Positions 24,095-33,194 of a stretch of 64,000 nucleotides of DNA are shown in pieces. The stretch lies in contig NZ_JAMWEG010000017.1 of the NCBI RefSeq assembly GCF_025460765.1, forward strand, positions 1 through 64,000, written 5' to 3'. Position 1 is the stretch's first letter. Each line of letters begins with the position of its first letter. The stretch comes from Micromonospora sp. MA102 (GTDB lineage: Bacteria; Actinomycetota; Actinomycetes; Mycobacteriales; Micromonosporaceae). The translations under genes were made by a program, and so were the position numbers. The notes under the pieces were generated by a model, which worked only from the letters and a program-made list of their open reading frames with translations, was not told the DNA's origin and ran no database searches.

Positions 24095-25597
24095 ATGACA
24101 GCGGTGGATGTCAGCCGTGACCCGCGCACCGGGGCGGCCGGCGGGGAGATCGCACACAGCACACCGCCCCAGATCGAGGCGGTGCTCGCCCGTGCCGCGG
24201 CCGCCGCGCCGGTCCTGGCCGCGACCGCCCCCGCCGTACGGTCGAGGTGGCTGCACGCCGTGGCCGACGCGCTGGAGGCGGCGGCCGAAGAACTGGTCGC
24301 GCTGGCCGACGCCGAGACAGCGCTCGGCCGGCCCCGCCTGCCGGGGGAGTTGACCCGCACGGCCGGGCAGTTGCGCTTCTACGGCGATGTCGCGGCCGAA
24401 GGCTCATACCTCGACGTGACCCTCGACCGGGCGACCGCCACCGCGCCGGCCCTGGCCCGGGTCCGGGTGCCGCTCGGGCCGGTGGCGGTGTTCGGGGCGA
24501 GCAACTTCCCGTTCGCGTTCTCGGTGCTGGGCAACGACACCGCCTCGGCACTGGCCGCCGGGTGTCCGGTCGTGGTGAAGGCCCATCCGGCCCATCCCTG
24601 GCTGAGCCAGCGCCTCTCCGAGATCGCCCGTGCCGCCCTGGCCGCGGCCGGCGCGCCCGCGGGCACGTTCGACGTCGTGGTCGGCTTCGACGCCGGCGTG
24701 GCCCTGGTCCGCGATCCCGCGATCCAGGCGGTCGGCTTCACCGGCTCGCAGCGGGCCGGGCTGGCGTTGCGGGAGCTGGCCAACCAACGCGACGTGGTCA
24801 TCCCGGTCTACGCCGAGATGGGCACGGTCAACCCGGCCGTCATCACGGCGACTGTGGCGGCTGACCCGGGCACCGTGGGCCGCCTGCTCCGCGATTTCGT
24901 GGCGTCCTTCACCCTCGGATCCGGGCAGTACTGCACCAAGCCGGGGCTGCTGTTCGTGCCGGCCGGCCACCAGCTCACCGGGCGGGCCGCCGAAGCCCTG
25001 CTGTCGGCGGCTCCAGAGGGCTGGTCGCTGACCGAACGGATCGCGGCCGAGGCAGAGTCCGGAGTGGATGAGCTGGTGGCGGCCGGGGCGACGGTTGTCG
25101 CGTCGGTCGATGGCCGGGGCGCCGGCTGGTCGGTCGGCGCGACCCTGCTGTCGGTGCCGATGCCCGCGTTGCGGTCCGGCAGCCGCCTGCTGAGCGAGGT
25201 GTTCGCGCCGATCGCCCTGGTCGCCGAATACCTGAACCTGACCGAACTGGTCGCCACCTTGGGGCAGCTACAGGGGGCCCTGGCCGCCAGCGTGTTCGCG
25301 GCCGGCGACGATCCGCACCTCGAGGCCCTGCTCGCGGCACTATCTCCGATGGCCGGGCGAGTCGTGTGTGGACAATGGCCGACCGGTGTTGCCTACACCT
25401 GGGCCCAGCACCACGGCGGTCCGTGGCCGGCCACGTCCGATCCCGGTGCGACCTCGGTCGGCGCGGCCGCCCTGGGCCGCTTCACTCGGCCGCTGGTCTA
25501 CCAGAACGTGCCGGACGCCGCCCTGCCGGAACCGTTGCGTGAGGGCAATCCGTGGGGCCTGCCCCGCCGGATCGACGGTCGGCGGACCGCGCCGTGA
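24095..25597 (+). CDS. Aldehyde dehydrogenase, 2-oxoglutarate-semialdehyde type
   Basis: A 500-residue enzyme from ATG 24095 (AGAGGAGG upstream). The conserved parts are VAVFGASNFPFAFSVLGNDT, KAHPAHPWLSQRL, FTGSQRAGLALRELA, the general base Glu in PVYAEMGTVNPAVIT and catalytic Cys280 in SGQYCTKPGLLF. These are marks of the alpha-ketoglutaric-semialdehyde dehydrogenase branch. It follows the aminotransferase by 34 bases and presumably oxidises its semialdehyde product to a dicarboxylate. Confidence 0.92.
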   Translation: MTAVDVSRDPRTGAAGGEIAHSTPPQIEAVLARAAAAAPVLAATAPAVRSRWLHAVADALEAAAEELVALADAETALGRPRLPGELTRTAGQLRFYGDVAAEGSYLDVTLDRATATAPALARVRVPLGPVAVFGASNFPFAFSVLGNDTASALAAGCPVVVKAHPAHPWLSQRLSEIARAALAAAGAPAGTFDVVVGFDAGVALVRDPAIQAVGFTGSQRAGLALRELANQRDVVIPVYAEMGTVNPAVITATVAADPGTVGRLLRDFVASFTLGSGQYCTKPGLLFVPAGHQLTGRAAEALLSAAPEGWSLTERIAAEAESGVDELVAAGATVVASVDGRGAGWSVGATLLSVPMPALRSGSRLLSEVFAPIALVAEYLNLTELVATLGQLQGALAASVFAAGDDPHLEALLAALSPMAGRVVCGQWPTGVAYTWAQHHGGPWPATSDPGATSVGAAALGRFTRPLVYQNVPDAALPEPLREGNPWGLPRRIDGRRTAP

Positions 25598-26766
25598 CGG
25601 CGGGCGAGGCCTGCCTGGCTCCGCCCGCGCTCGCGGGCATCGTGGTCGCGGACTTCAGCCGGGTGCTGGCCGGTCCAATGGCCACGTCCCTGCTGGCCGA
25701 CCTTGGCGCCACCGTCGTCAAGGTGGAGCGGCCCGGGACCGGGGACGAGACGCGGTCCTGGGGCCCACCGTGGACCGACACATCGAGCGCGTACTTCGAG
25801 TCGGTCAACCGGTCCAAGCGCGGGATCGAGCTGGACTTCACGGATCCGGCCAGGAAACAGACCGCGCTCGACCTCATCCGGCAGGCCGACGTGCTGGTCG
25901 AGAACTTCCGCACCGGCACCCTCGACCGGCTCGGGCTCGGGTTCGCCGACGCCCACCGGATCAACCCACGCCTGGTCTACTGCTCGCTGACCGGTTTCGG
26001 CAGCGCGGCCGGTGCGGCGCTGCCGGGTTACGACTTCGTCGTGCAGGCGCTGGGCGGCCTCATGAGCATCACCGGCGATCCCGACGGCCCGGGCACCAAG
26101 GTCGGGGTGGCGCTGGTGGATGTGCTGTGTGGCAAGGATGCCGTCATCGGGATCCTTGCGGCGCTGGCCGCCCGAGACCGCGACGGCGTGGGCCAGCACG
26201 TCGAGGTGAACCTGCTGTCCAGCCTGCTCGGCTCGCTGGTCAACCAGGCCGGGTCGCACCTGACCACCGGTCGTTCGCCGGTCCGGATGGGTAACCGTCA
26301 CCCGTCCATCGCGCCGTACGAGACGCTGCGGTGCGCGGACGGCCTGATCGCCGTCGCCTGCGGCAACGACGGCCAGTTCCGCCGGATGGCGCGGCTGCTC
26401 GGCCGGGAGGACTTGGCCGACGATCCCCGGTTTGCGACCAACCCGGCCCGCGTCGCCCATCGCGACGAACTCGCGTCCGAGCTGGAGGATCGGCTCCGGA
26501 CGGGCGACGCCGACGGGTGGCAGAAGGCCCTCATGGGCGCCGGCGTGGCCGCCGGCCGGGTCAACGACGTCGGCGGTGCGTTCGAACTGGCCCGCACGCT
26601 CGGCCTGGAACCGTCGGTGCCGGTCGGCGACGGCCATCCGGACCAGGTGCGCCACCCGATCCGCTTCTCCCGCACCGGTGTGGTCGCCCCGTCGGCGCCG
26701 CCGGCGCTGGGTCAACACACCGAAGAAATCCGCCAGTGGCTGGACCGACAGACAAGGGATACATGA
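25594..26766 (+). CDS. CaiB/BaiF (type III) CoA-transferase
   Basis: 390 residues from GTG 25594, whose start overlaps the previous stop (GTGA). Motifs: VVADFSRVLAGPMATSLLAD, KVERPGTGDETRSWGPP, DVLVENFRTGTLDRLG and VYCSLTGFGSAAGAALPGYD. The region that holds the catalytic Asp in formyl-CoA transferase reads VNLLSSLLGSLVNQ, with Ser in the usual Asp position; other acidic residues nearby may serve. Next to glutaryl-CoA dehydrogenase it fits a succinyl-CoA:glutarate CoA-transferase role. Its stop overlaps the next start (ATGA). Confidence 0.9.
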   Translation: MTAGEACLAPPALAGIVVADFSRVLAGPMATSLLADLGATVVKVERPGTGDETRSWGPPWTDTSSAYFESVNRSKRGIELDFTDPARKQTALDLIRQADVLVENFRTGTLDRLGLGFADAHRINPRLVYCSLTGFGSAAGAALPGYDFVVQALGGLMSITGDPDGPGTKVGVALVDVLCGKDAVIGILAALAARDRDGVGQHVEVNLLSSLLGSLVNQAGSHLTTGRSPVRMGNRHPSIAPYETLRCADGLIAVACGNDGQFRRMARLLGREDLADDPRFATNPARVAHRDELASELEDRLRTGDADGWQKALMGAGVAAGRVNDVGGAFELARTLGLEPSVPVGDGHPDQVRHPIRFSRTGVVAPSAPPALGQHTEEIRQWLDRQTRDT

Positions 26767-27950
26767 ACATCAACGACCTGCCTCCGTTCGACCCGGCCGA
26801 CCCCGCCGGGGTCGACGACCTGTTGACCGAGCGGGAGAGGGATGTCCGGGACGCGGTGGCGCGGCTCTGTGCGACCCACGTCGAGCCGAACGTCGCCGAA
26901 TGGTTCGAGAGCGGGGACATCCCGGAGATCCGCGAACTGGCTAAGCGGCTCGGCGAACTCGGGCTGCTCGGCATGCACCTGGAGGGCTACGGCTGCGCGG
27001 GGATGAGCGCCACCGAATACGGCCTGGCCTGCCTGGAGCTGGAGGCGGCCGACTCCGGCCTGCGCTCGCTGGTCTCCGTGCAGGGATCGCTCGCGATGTT
27101 CGCGATCTGGCGCTTCGGCAGCGAGGAACACAAGCAACGATGGCTGCCGCCCATGGCGGCCGGTGACGCGATCGGCTGCTTCGGCCTCACCGAACCGGAC
27201 GCCGGATCCGACCCGGGGAGCATGCGGACCCGGGCCCGGCGCGACGGCGACGACTGGGTCCTCGATGGGCGCAAGATGTGGATCACCAACTCACCGGTGG
27301 CCGACGTGGCCGTGGTGTGGGCGCGAACCGAGGACGGCATCCGAGGTTTCGTGGTGCCGGCCGACACGCCCGGCTTCTCGGCACCGCGGATCGAGCACAA
27401 GCTGTCGCTGCGGGCCTCGGTGACCGGCGAGATCGTGCTCGACGACGTGCGGCTGCCGGCAGACGCCATGCTGCCGGAGGCGCGCGGCCTGCGCGGACCG
27501 CTGTCCTGTCTGAACGAAGCCCGCTACGGGATCGTGTGGGGCGCGATGGGCGCGGCGCGGACCGCGCTGGCCTCGGCGCTGTCGTACGCCGGGCAGCGCA
27601 CGCAGTTCGGCAAGCCGATCGCCGGTTTCCAGCTCACCCAGGCCAAGCTGGCGGAGATGGCCGTCCGCTACACCCACGGTGTCCTGCTGGCAATGCACCT
27701 GGGCCGGCGAAAGGACGCCGGTCGACTGCGCCCCGAGCAGATCAGCCTGGGCAAGCTGTCGAATGTCAACCTAGCCCTGGACATCTGCCGCACCGCCCGG
27801 ACCGTTCTCGGCGCGAACGGCATCTCGCTGGAGTACCCGGTCATCCGCCACATGGTAAACCTGGAGTCGGTGCTCACTTACGAGGGTACGCCGGAGATGC
27901 ACACGCTCGTGGTCGGCAACGCGCTGACCGGGATCCAGGCCTTCCGGTAG
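26763..27950 (+). CDS. Acyl-CoA dehydrogenase, glutaryl-CoA dehydrogenase type
   Basis: A 395-residue flavoenzyme. Features: ELAKRLGELGLLGMHLEGYG, CFGLTEPDAGSDPGSMRTRA, KMWITNSPVADVAVVWART, QRTQFGKPIAGFQLTQ and the catalytic base Glu374 in TYEGTPEMHTLVVGNAL, the glutaryl-CoA dehydrogenase position. It would convert glutaryl-CoA to crotonyl-CoA and CO2 using FAD. Last gene of the operon; it converges with the IclR gene after 14 bases, with no visible terminator. Confidence 0.92.
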   Translation: MNINDLPPFDPADPAGVDDLLTERERDVRDAVARLCATHVEPNVAEWFESGDIPEIRELAKRLGELGLLGMHLEGYGCAGMSATEYGLACLELEAADSGLRSLVSVQGSLAMFAIWRFGSEEHKQRWLPPMAAGDAIGCFGLTEPDAGSDPGSMRTRARRDGDDWVLDGRKMWITNSPVADVAVVWARTEDGIRGFVVPADTPGFSAPRIEHKLSLRASVTGEIVLDDVRLPADAMLPEARGLRGPLSCLNEARYGIVWGAMGAARTALASALSYAGQRTQFGKPIAGFQLTQAKLAEMAVRYTHGVLLAMHLGRRKDAGRLRPEQISLGKLSNVNLALDICRTARTVLGANGISLEYPVIRHMVNLESVLTYEGTPEMHTLVVGNALTGIQAFR

Positions 27951-27964
27951 CCCCCGGAACCCGG

Positions 27965-28783
27965 TCAGGAGACGTAGGAGCTGTTGCCGCCCACGTCGAC
28001 GCGGAGGGTGGCCAGGTCGCGTTCGATGCCGTCGCGGGCCAGGGACACCCGGGACACCAGGTTCGTGCGCAGCAGCTTGCGAAACCGCGAGGTGGGGATG
28101 CCGAGGCTGATCGCGCCGATGGCGTTCCCGGAGGCGCCCCGCACGACCATCCCGATCGCGGCCACCCCGGCCTCGGTCTCCTCGAAGTTGATGGCGTAAC
28201 CGTTGAGCCGGACGAGTTCGATCTTCTTGATGAAGCGAGTGAACTCGGCCGGCTTCATCATGCCTTCGGCCAGGGCGGTGGATTCGTTGCGGTAAAGGCG
28301 CTCCAGGATGGCGTTGTCAAGAGTGGCCAGTAGCGCCTTGCCCCCCGAAGCGGCCGACGCCGGGACCACGGCGCCCTGGCGGTCGCCCACCCGCAGCATC
28401 TGCGGCCCTTCGATGGTGAGCAGGAAGCGCACCACCGTGCCGACGCGGATCATGAGGTTGACCGTCTCGCCCAGCTCTCGCGACAGCGCCTGCATGTGCG
28501 GCTCGGAGACCACTCGCAGGTCGTGGGTCCACTGGTAGCGGGCCGGCCCGACACCCAGTGAGGGGCCGGGAACATAGGCGCGGGACTCGTCTTGGGCGGC
28601 GAACCCGCGGTAGACCAACATCGACAGCAGTCGGTGCGCCGTGGACTGCGCCACGCCCAGCTCGGTCGCGGCCTGCTTCACCCTGATCGAGCCCTCGTCG
28701 CGGATGACCTGAAGCAGGCGAAGCGCGTTGTCGACCGACTCGATCGCGTAGGACGGCTTGTCCTGCAACCTCTGATTCTGCAC
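27965..28783 (-). CDS. IclR-family transcriptional regulator
   Basis: A 272-residue regulator with GTG start. The winged HTH is in residues 10-75 (AIESVDNALRLLQVIRDEGS, then ATELGVAQSTAHRLLSMLVY). The C-terminal effector domain has MQALSRELGETVNLMIRVGT, SAASGGKALLATLD and GYAINFEETEAGVAAIGMVV. It stands between the glutarate operon and the decarboxylase-led operon and is divergent from the latter, so it probably controls one or both. A weak inverted repeat TTCTG-N5-CAGAA overlaps its start (28776-28790). Confidence 0.93.
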   Translation of the reverse strand: MQNQRLQDKPSYAIESVDNALRLLQVIRDEGSIRVKQAATELGVAQSTAHRLLSMLVYRGFAAQDESRAYVPGPSLGVGPARYQWTHDLRVVSEPHMQALSRELGETVNLMIRVGTVVRFLLTIEGPQMLRVGDRQGAVVPASAASGGKALLATLDNAILERLYRNESTALAEGMMKPAEFTRFIKKIELVRLNGYAINFEETEAGVAAIGMVVRGASGNAIGAISLGIPTSRFRKLLRTNLVSRVSLARDGIERDLATLRVDVGGNSSYVS

Positions 28784-28879
28784 AACAGAAGTGTATTGAG
28801 AATGGCCCTCGCGTCCAACGATTCTCGGTTACCGCCGTCGAGCCCGTCGGCTGGTGGTTCCGATCCGAGGGACGTCGTG

Positions 28880-30508
28880 GTGACCGAAGAATCCACCCGC
28901 AGCGCCGGGCATCTCATCGCGGACCAGATGGTCGTCGCCGGGGTCCGGCGGGTCTTCTGCGTGCCGGGTGAGAGTTACCTCGAGGTGCTGGACGGGCTGT
29001 TCGGCTCACCGATCGAGATCATCACCTGTCGCCAGGAGGGCGGCGCCGGGTTCATGGCCATCGCCCACGCCCGGCTGACCGGTGAGGCCGGCATCGTCAT
29101 GGTGACCCGGGGCCCGGGCGCCACCAACGTGTCGGTCGCGGTCCACACCGCCTGGCAGGACGCGACTCCGCTGGTCCTGCTCGTCGGCCTCATCCCGAGC
29201 GAGCACCGAGGCCGGGAGGCGTTCCAGGAACTCGACCTGGTGGCGTTCCTCGGCTCCACGGCCAAGGCGGTGTTCGTCCTCGACGACCCGGACGACGCGG
29301 CGATGACCCTCGACCGGGCGCTGGCCCTGGCGGCCGAGGGACGCCCCGGCCCGGTCGTGATCGGCCTGCCGGAGGACGTGCTGGAACGGGCCAGCCACGG
29401 TGCCGTGGTGGCGCCGACCGCGGTTGGGCCGGTCGCGCCCGATCCGGCCCAGGTGGCCGACGTCCACACCGCGCTGGCCGGGGCCCGGCGGCCGCTGCTG
29501 GTGGTCGGCGGGGACGGCTGGGACGCCGCCACCGCCGCGCGGCTGGCTGAGCTGTCGGGCCGGCTGACCCTGCCGGTGGCGGCCGACTTCCGCAGCTACG
29601 ACCACATCGACAACGACAGCCCCACCTACGTGGGGCCGCTCGGCTTCGGCCGCACCAAGCGTCTGGCCGACATGATGGACACGACCGATCTGCTGATCCT
29701 GCTCGGCGGGGTGCGGTCGGACGTGATGAGTGATTCGTACCGGCTGGCGACCGACGTCCCGACCGTCATGATCGGCCCCGATCCGGAGTGCATCGGCCAC
29801 AGTGGACGAGTTGACCGGCATGTGGTCGCGGATCCGGCCGCGTTCGTCGCCGCGCTGACCGAGCTGGCGGCCGAGCCCGCGGCGACTGACCCGCAGCGCG
29901 CCGATTGGCTGGCCGAGGGGCGGGCGGCCTACCTGCGCGACGCGACCCCGGCCGCCGAGGGCGGCGAGCTCGATCTCGGCGCGGTGTTCGAGTGGCTGCG
30001 CGACCGGCTGCCGCGGGACACCATCGTGACCTACGGCGCCGGTTGTCACGCGGCCTGGCCGACCCGGTTCCTGCCGGCCCATGGCGTGCGGTCCGTGCTG
30101 GGCCCCAAGAACGGCACCATGGGCTACGGCGTACCGGCGGCGGTGGCGGCCAGCCTGGAACATCCCGACCGGCAGGTGGTGTCGGTGGCCGGCGACGGTT
30201 GTTTCCTCATGAACGGCCAGGAACTCGCGACCGCCGTGGCACACCGAGCCCGGCCGCTGATCCTTGTGTTGGACAACTCGCTATACGGGACGATCGCGTT
30301 GCACCAGAAGGTGCACCACCCCGGCCGCCCGGTCGCCACGGCGCTGGTGAACCCGGACTTCGGCGCACTGGCCCGGGCGTACGGCGCCTACGGCGAGAAG
30401 GTCGAACGCACCGCGGACTTCCCGGCCGCCCTCGACCGGGCGCTGTCCGCCGGTACCGCGGCCGTCCTGCATCTGGTGATGGATCCCGGCCGCCTGCTGC
30501 CTCCGTGA
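28880..30508 (+). CDS. Thiamine-diphosphate-dependent 2-oxo-acid decarboxylase-like enzyme
   Basis: 542 residues if started at GTG 28880, where GAGGGA lies 7 bases upstream; the frame is open to ATG 28802. The N-terminal domain carries the ThDP-activating Glu53 in TCRQEGGAGFMAIAHA. The central domain is VVGGDGWDAATAARLAEL. The C-terminal domain has the ThDP/Mg motif at about residues 437-470 (VAGDGCFLMNGQELATA with LVLDNSLYGT). The family includes acetolactate synthase, benzoylformate and indolepyruvate decarboxylases. With an aldehyde dehydrogenase next, non-oxidative decarboxylation of a 2-oxo acid to an aldehyde is likely. Confidence 0.88.
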   Translation: MTEESTRSAGHLIADQMVVAGVRRVFCVPGESYLEVLDGLFGSPIEIITCRQEGGAGFMAIAHARLTGEAGIVMVTRGPGATNVSVAVHTAWQDATPLVLLVGLIPSEHRGREAFQELDLVAFLGSTAKAVFVLDDPDDAAMTLDRALALAAEGRPGPVVIGLPEDVLERASHGAVVAPTAVGPVAPDPAQVADVHTALAGARRPLLVVGGDGWDAATAARLAELSGRLTLPVAADFRSYDHIDNDSPTYVGPLGFGRTKRLADMMDTTDLLILLGGVRSDVMSDSYRLATDVPTVMIGPDPECIGHSGRVDRHVVADPAAFVAALTELAAEPAATDPQRADWLAEGRAAYLRDATPAAEGGELDLGAVFEWLRDRLPRDTIVTYGAGCHAAWPTRFLPAHGVRSVLGPKNGTMGYGVPAAVAASLEHPDRQVVSVAGDGCFLMNGQELATAVAHRARPLILVLDNSLYGTIALHQKVHHPGRPVATALVNPDFGALARAYGAYGEKVERTADFPAALDRALSAGTAAVLHLVMDPGRLLPP

Positions 30509-30605
30509 GCTCCGTCCACCGCGCCGTGCCACCACCCGCCGATGTGAGGCCACCGATGATCCCGCCGTATACCGCTTCGCGTAGTGAAGTCCGGGAAGGA
30601 ACCAT
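30509..30605. other. Spacer inside the decarboxylase-Liv operon
   Basis: 97 bases with GAAGGAACC just before the next ATG. No terminator or palindrome seen. Confidence 0.3.
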
Positions 30606-32027
30606 ATGCGCATCCTGACCAATGTCATCGATGGCAAGCCCAGCGCCGTCGACGCCACCTTGCCGTTCTTCGACCCAGCCACCGGCGAGCGGATCGGCGC
30701 CGCTCCCGACAGCGGGGCCGAGGAGGTCGACCGGGCGGTCGGCGCGGCCGCGGCGGCGCTGAAGACCTGGCGGCGCACCACCCCGGGCGAACGGCAGCGG
30801 ATCCTGCTGGCCATCGCCGACCGGTTCGAGGAGCGGGCCGACGACCTGCTGGCCGCCGAGATCGCCTGCACCGGCAAGCCGGAGGCCATCGCGCGCCACG
30901 TGGAGATCCGCGGCTCGGCAGACATCCTGCGGTTCTTCGCCGGCGCCGCACGCGTGCTGCCCGGCACGACCCAGGCCAACTACGTGCCCGGGTTCGCGTC
31001 CAGCATCCGCCGCGAGCCGGTCGGCGTCGTCGCCCAGATCACTCCCTGGAACTACCCGATGCTGATGGCGATCTGGAAGATCGGGGCGGTCCTGGCCACC
31101 GGCAACACCCTGGTCATCAAGCCGGCCGAGACGACACCGTGGAGCACGGTGCTGCTGGCCGAACTGGTCGCGGACCTGCTGCCGCCGGGCGTGCTCAACG
31201 TGGTCTGCGGCGGCCGGGAGACCGGCGCGCTGCTGTCGCGCCACCCGCGGGTCGACCTGGTCGCGCTGACCGGTAGTACCCGGGCCGGCCGGGCCGTCAC
31301 CGAGGCGACCGCTTCGGCGGCCATGCTGCCCGCCCTGCACCTGGAGCTGGGCGGAAAGGCCCCGTCACTGGTGTTCGACGACGTGGACCTGGCCGACACG
31401 GCCCAGAAGATCGCCCGCAGCGCGTTCGGCAACGCCGGACAGGGCTGCACGGCGATCACCCGCGTCCTGGTGCACGAGTCGGTTCTGGACGCGTTCACGG
31501 CCGAGCTCGTCACGGCGACCGAGGCGGTCGTGGTGGGCGGACCGGACAACTCGGCGGCCGTCATGGGCCCCCTCAACTCGCTCGAGCACCGGACCCGCGT
31601 GGAGGGCTTCATCGAGCGGCTGCCCTCGTACGCCCGCGTGGTCACCGGCGGCAGCGGCTTCGGGCCCGGGTACTTCTTCCGGCCGACCGTCATCACCGGC
31701 GTGCGGCAGGACGACGAGATCGTCCAGGAGGAGGTGTTCGGCCCGGTGCTCACCGTGCAGCCGTTCGCCGACGAGCACGCGGCGTTGGAACTGGCCAACG
31801 ACTGCCGGTACGGCCTGACCGCGAGCGTCTGGACCCGCGACGTCGGCCGGGTGCAGCGGCTGTCGGCCGAGCTGGAGTTCGGCACCGTGTGGGTGAACTG
31901 CCACCACATCATCACCCCGGAGAACCCGCACGGCGGTTTCAAGGAGTCCGGTCACGGCAAGGACCTCTCGATTTACGCGTTGGACAACTACACCCGGATC
32001 AAGTCCGTCACGGTCGCGGAGCAGTGA
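30606..32027 (+). CDS. Aldehyde dehydrogenase, gamma-aminobutyraldehyde type
   Basis: A 473-residue enzyme. Signature regions: FASSIRREPVGVVAQITPWN, LHLELGGKAPSLVFDDVDL (general base Glu), catalytic Cys281 in AGQGCTAITRVLVHE, QEEVFGPVLTVQPF and HGGFKESGHGKDLSIYALDN. The SIRREPVG stretch and the ending with KESGHGKDLS are marks of the aminobutyraldehyde/betaine-aldehyde branch. A fitting reaction is oxidation of an omega-amino aldehyde produced by the upstream decarboxylase to an omega-amino acid such as 5-aminovalerate. That link is inference. Confidence 0.9.
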   Translation: MRILTNVIDGKPSAVDATLPFFDPATGERIGAAPDSGAEEVDRAVGAAAAALKTWRRTTPGERQRILLAIADRFEERADDLLAAEIACTGKPEAIARHVEIRGSADILRFFAGAARVLPGTTQANYVPGFASSIRREPVGVVAQITPWNYPMLMAIWKIGAVLATGNTLVIKPAETTPWSTVLLAELVADLLPPGVLNVVCGGRETGALLSRHPRVDLVALTGSTRAGRAVTEATASAAMLPALHLELGGKAPSLVFDDVDLADTAQKIARSAFGNAGQGCTAITRVLVHESVLDAFTAELVTATEAVVVGGPDNSAAVMGPLNSLEHRTRVEGFIERLPSYARVVTGGSGFGPGYFFRPTVITGVRQDDEIVQEEVFGPVLTVQPFADEHAALELANDCRYGLTASVWTRDVGRVQRLSAELEFGTVWVNCHHIITPENPHGGFKESGHGKDLSIYALDNYTRIKSVTVAEQ

Positions 32028-32030
32028 GCC

Positions 32031-33194
32031 ATGTCTAAGCCCCGCCGCCACGACGGCCAACTCCGGTTCGGCCTGATGTGGCCGAACACCCAGTCGCACA
32101 ACGTGACGTCCCGGGTCGTCGCCGACGCCAACCCGGACATCCTCGACGTGGCCAACCATCTGGAACTGGCCCGCACGGTCGAGGAGACCGGCCTGGACTA
32201 CGTGTTCTTCGCCGACAGCTACACCGTCAACAGTCCGGCCAGCGCCGCCGCCGGGCACGGCGAGCCACGCATCTTCGCCCCGATCTGGGCTGCCGCGGTG
32301 ATCGGCGCGACCAAGCACATCGGGGTCGTGACGACACTGCACACGCGCTACCTGTCTCCGGTCCTGATCGCGCGGATCGGGGCCAACCTGGACGTGCTGT
32401 CCGGTGGTCGGTGGGGCTGGAACATCGTGCCCGGCTCCAAGGCGGCCGAGTCGGCCCTGTTCGGGTTCGACAACCTCGAACACGACCGCCGGTACGAGTA
32501 CGGGGCCGAGACCCTGACCGCGGTGAAGGCGCTGTGGCGGGCCGGTCGGGAGCCGATCGAGTTCACCGGCGAGCACGTCCGCCTCTCCGGTGCCCTGTGC
32601 GGGCCGACGCCGGTCCAGCGGCCCAATCCGGTCATCTTCAACCCAGGCGTGTCGCCGGCCGGCCTCGACCTCATCGCCTCCGAATGCGACTTCGGCTTCT
32701 CGGCCGTGGTCGACGACTGGTCGAAGGTCCGCTCGGCCGTCGACCGGGTGACGGCCAAGGCGGCCGAGTTCGGCCGGGCGCCAAGCTCGGTCGGGCTGGT
32801 CGGCTCGATCGGTGTCGTGATCGGACAGTCCATGGCAGATGCTGAGGAACGCCTCGAATGGTTCCGGTCGGTCGTCGACATCGAGGCTGCCCGCGGCTTC
32901 GCCAACTTCTTCTTGGCCAACAGCAAGACCTACCGGGGTCTGTTCGAGGGCCAGGATTACGAGCAACTGGTGCGGCGGATCGGGGTCGGAGCCGGCAGCA
33001 CGGTGCTGTGCGGCACGGCCGAGGAGGTCGCCGAGCAGTTCGTCGAACTGAACAAAGCGACCGGAATGAGCAACTTCCTGTTGCTGCCGATGACGTTCGA
33101 CTCGGCGGAGATCGCCGGATACGGGCGGATGCTGCCGCACCTGCAGCGCGCCGGTGTGTGGACGCCGCCGTCGCAGCGGGGGTGGTCCTGGTGA
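32031..33194 (+). CDS. LLM-class (luciferase-like) flavin-dependent monooxygenase, copy 1
   Basis: A 387-residue TIM-barrel monooxygenase of the NtaA/SnaA/DszA group, starting four bases after the dehydrogenase stop. Regions: RFGLMWPNTQSHNVTSRVVA, LDYVFFADSYTVNSPA, HTRYLSPVLIARIGANLDVL, SGGRWGWNIVPGSKAAESAL, ATGMSNFLLLPMTF and the terminal RGWSW. Such enzymes use reduced FMN made by a separate reductase; the flavin reductase fusion at 41418 in the same operon is the obvious partner. A clear paralogue is encoded at 48980. Reactions in the family include C-N and C-S cleavage and ring opening of N-heterocycles. Confidence 0.9.
   Translation: MSKPRRHDGQLRFGLMWPNTQSHNVTSRVVADANPDILDVANHLELARTVEETGLDYVFFADSYTVNSPASAAAGHGEPRIFAPIWAAAVIGATKHIGVVTTLHTRYLSPVLIARIGANLDVLSGGRWGWNIVPGSKAAESALFGFDNLEHDRRYEYGAETLTAVKALWRAGREPIEFTGEHVRLSGALCGPTPVQRPNPVIFNPGVSPAGLDLIASECDFGFSAVVDDWSKVRSAVDRVTAKAAEFGRAPSSVGLVGSIGVVIGQSMADAEERLEWFRSVVDIEAARGFANFFLANSKTYRGLFEGQDYEQLVRRIGVGAGSTVLCGTAEEVAEQFVELNKATGMSNFLLLPMTFDSAEIAGYGRMLPHLQRAGVWTPPSQRGWSW

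Noticed and set aside
28592..28801. ThDP decarboxylase starting at the far upstream end of its open frame
   Set aside because: The upstream part is antisense to the IclR coding region and would leave no promoter between the divergent genes.
31365..33140. A 591-codon open frame on the minus strand
   Set aside because: Mirror of the aldehyde dehydrogenase and LLM monooxygenase genes, with no recognisable domain.
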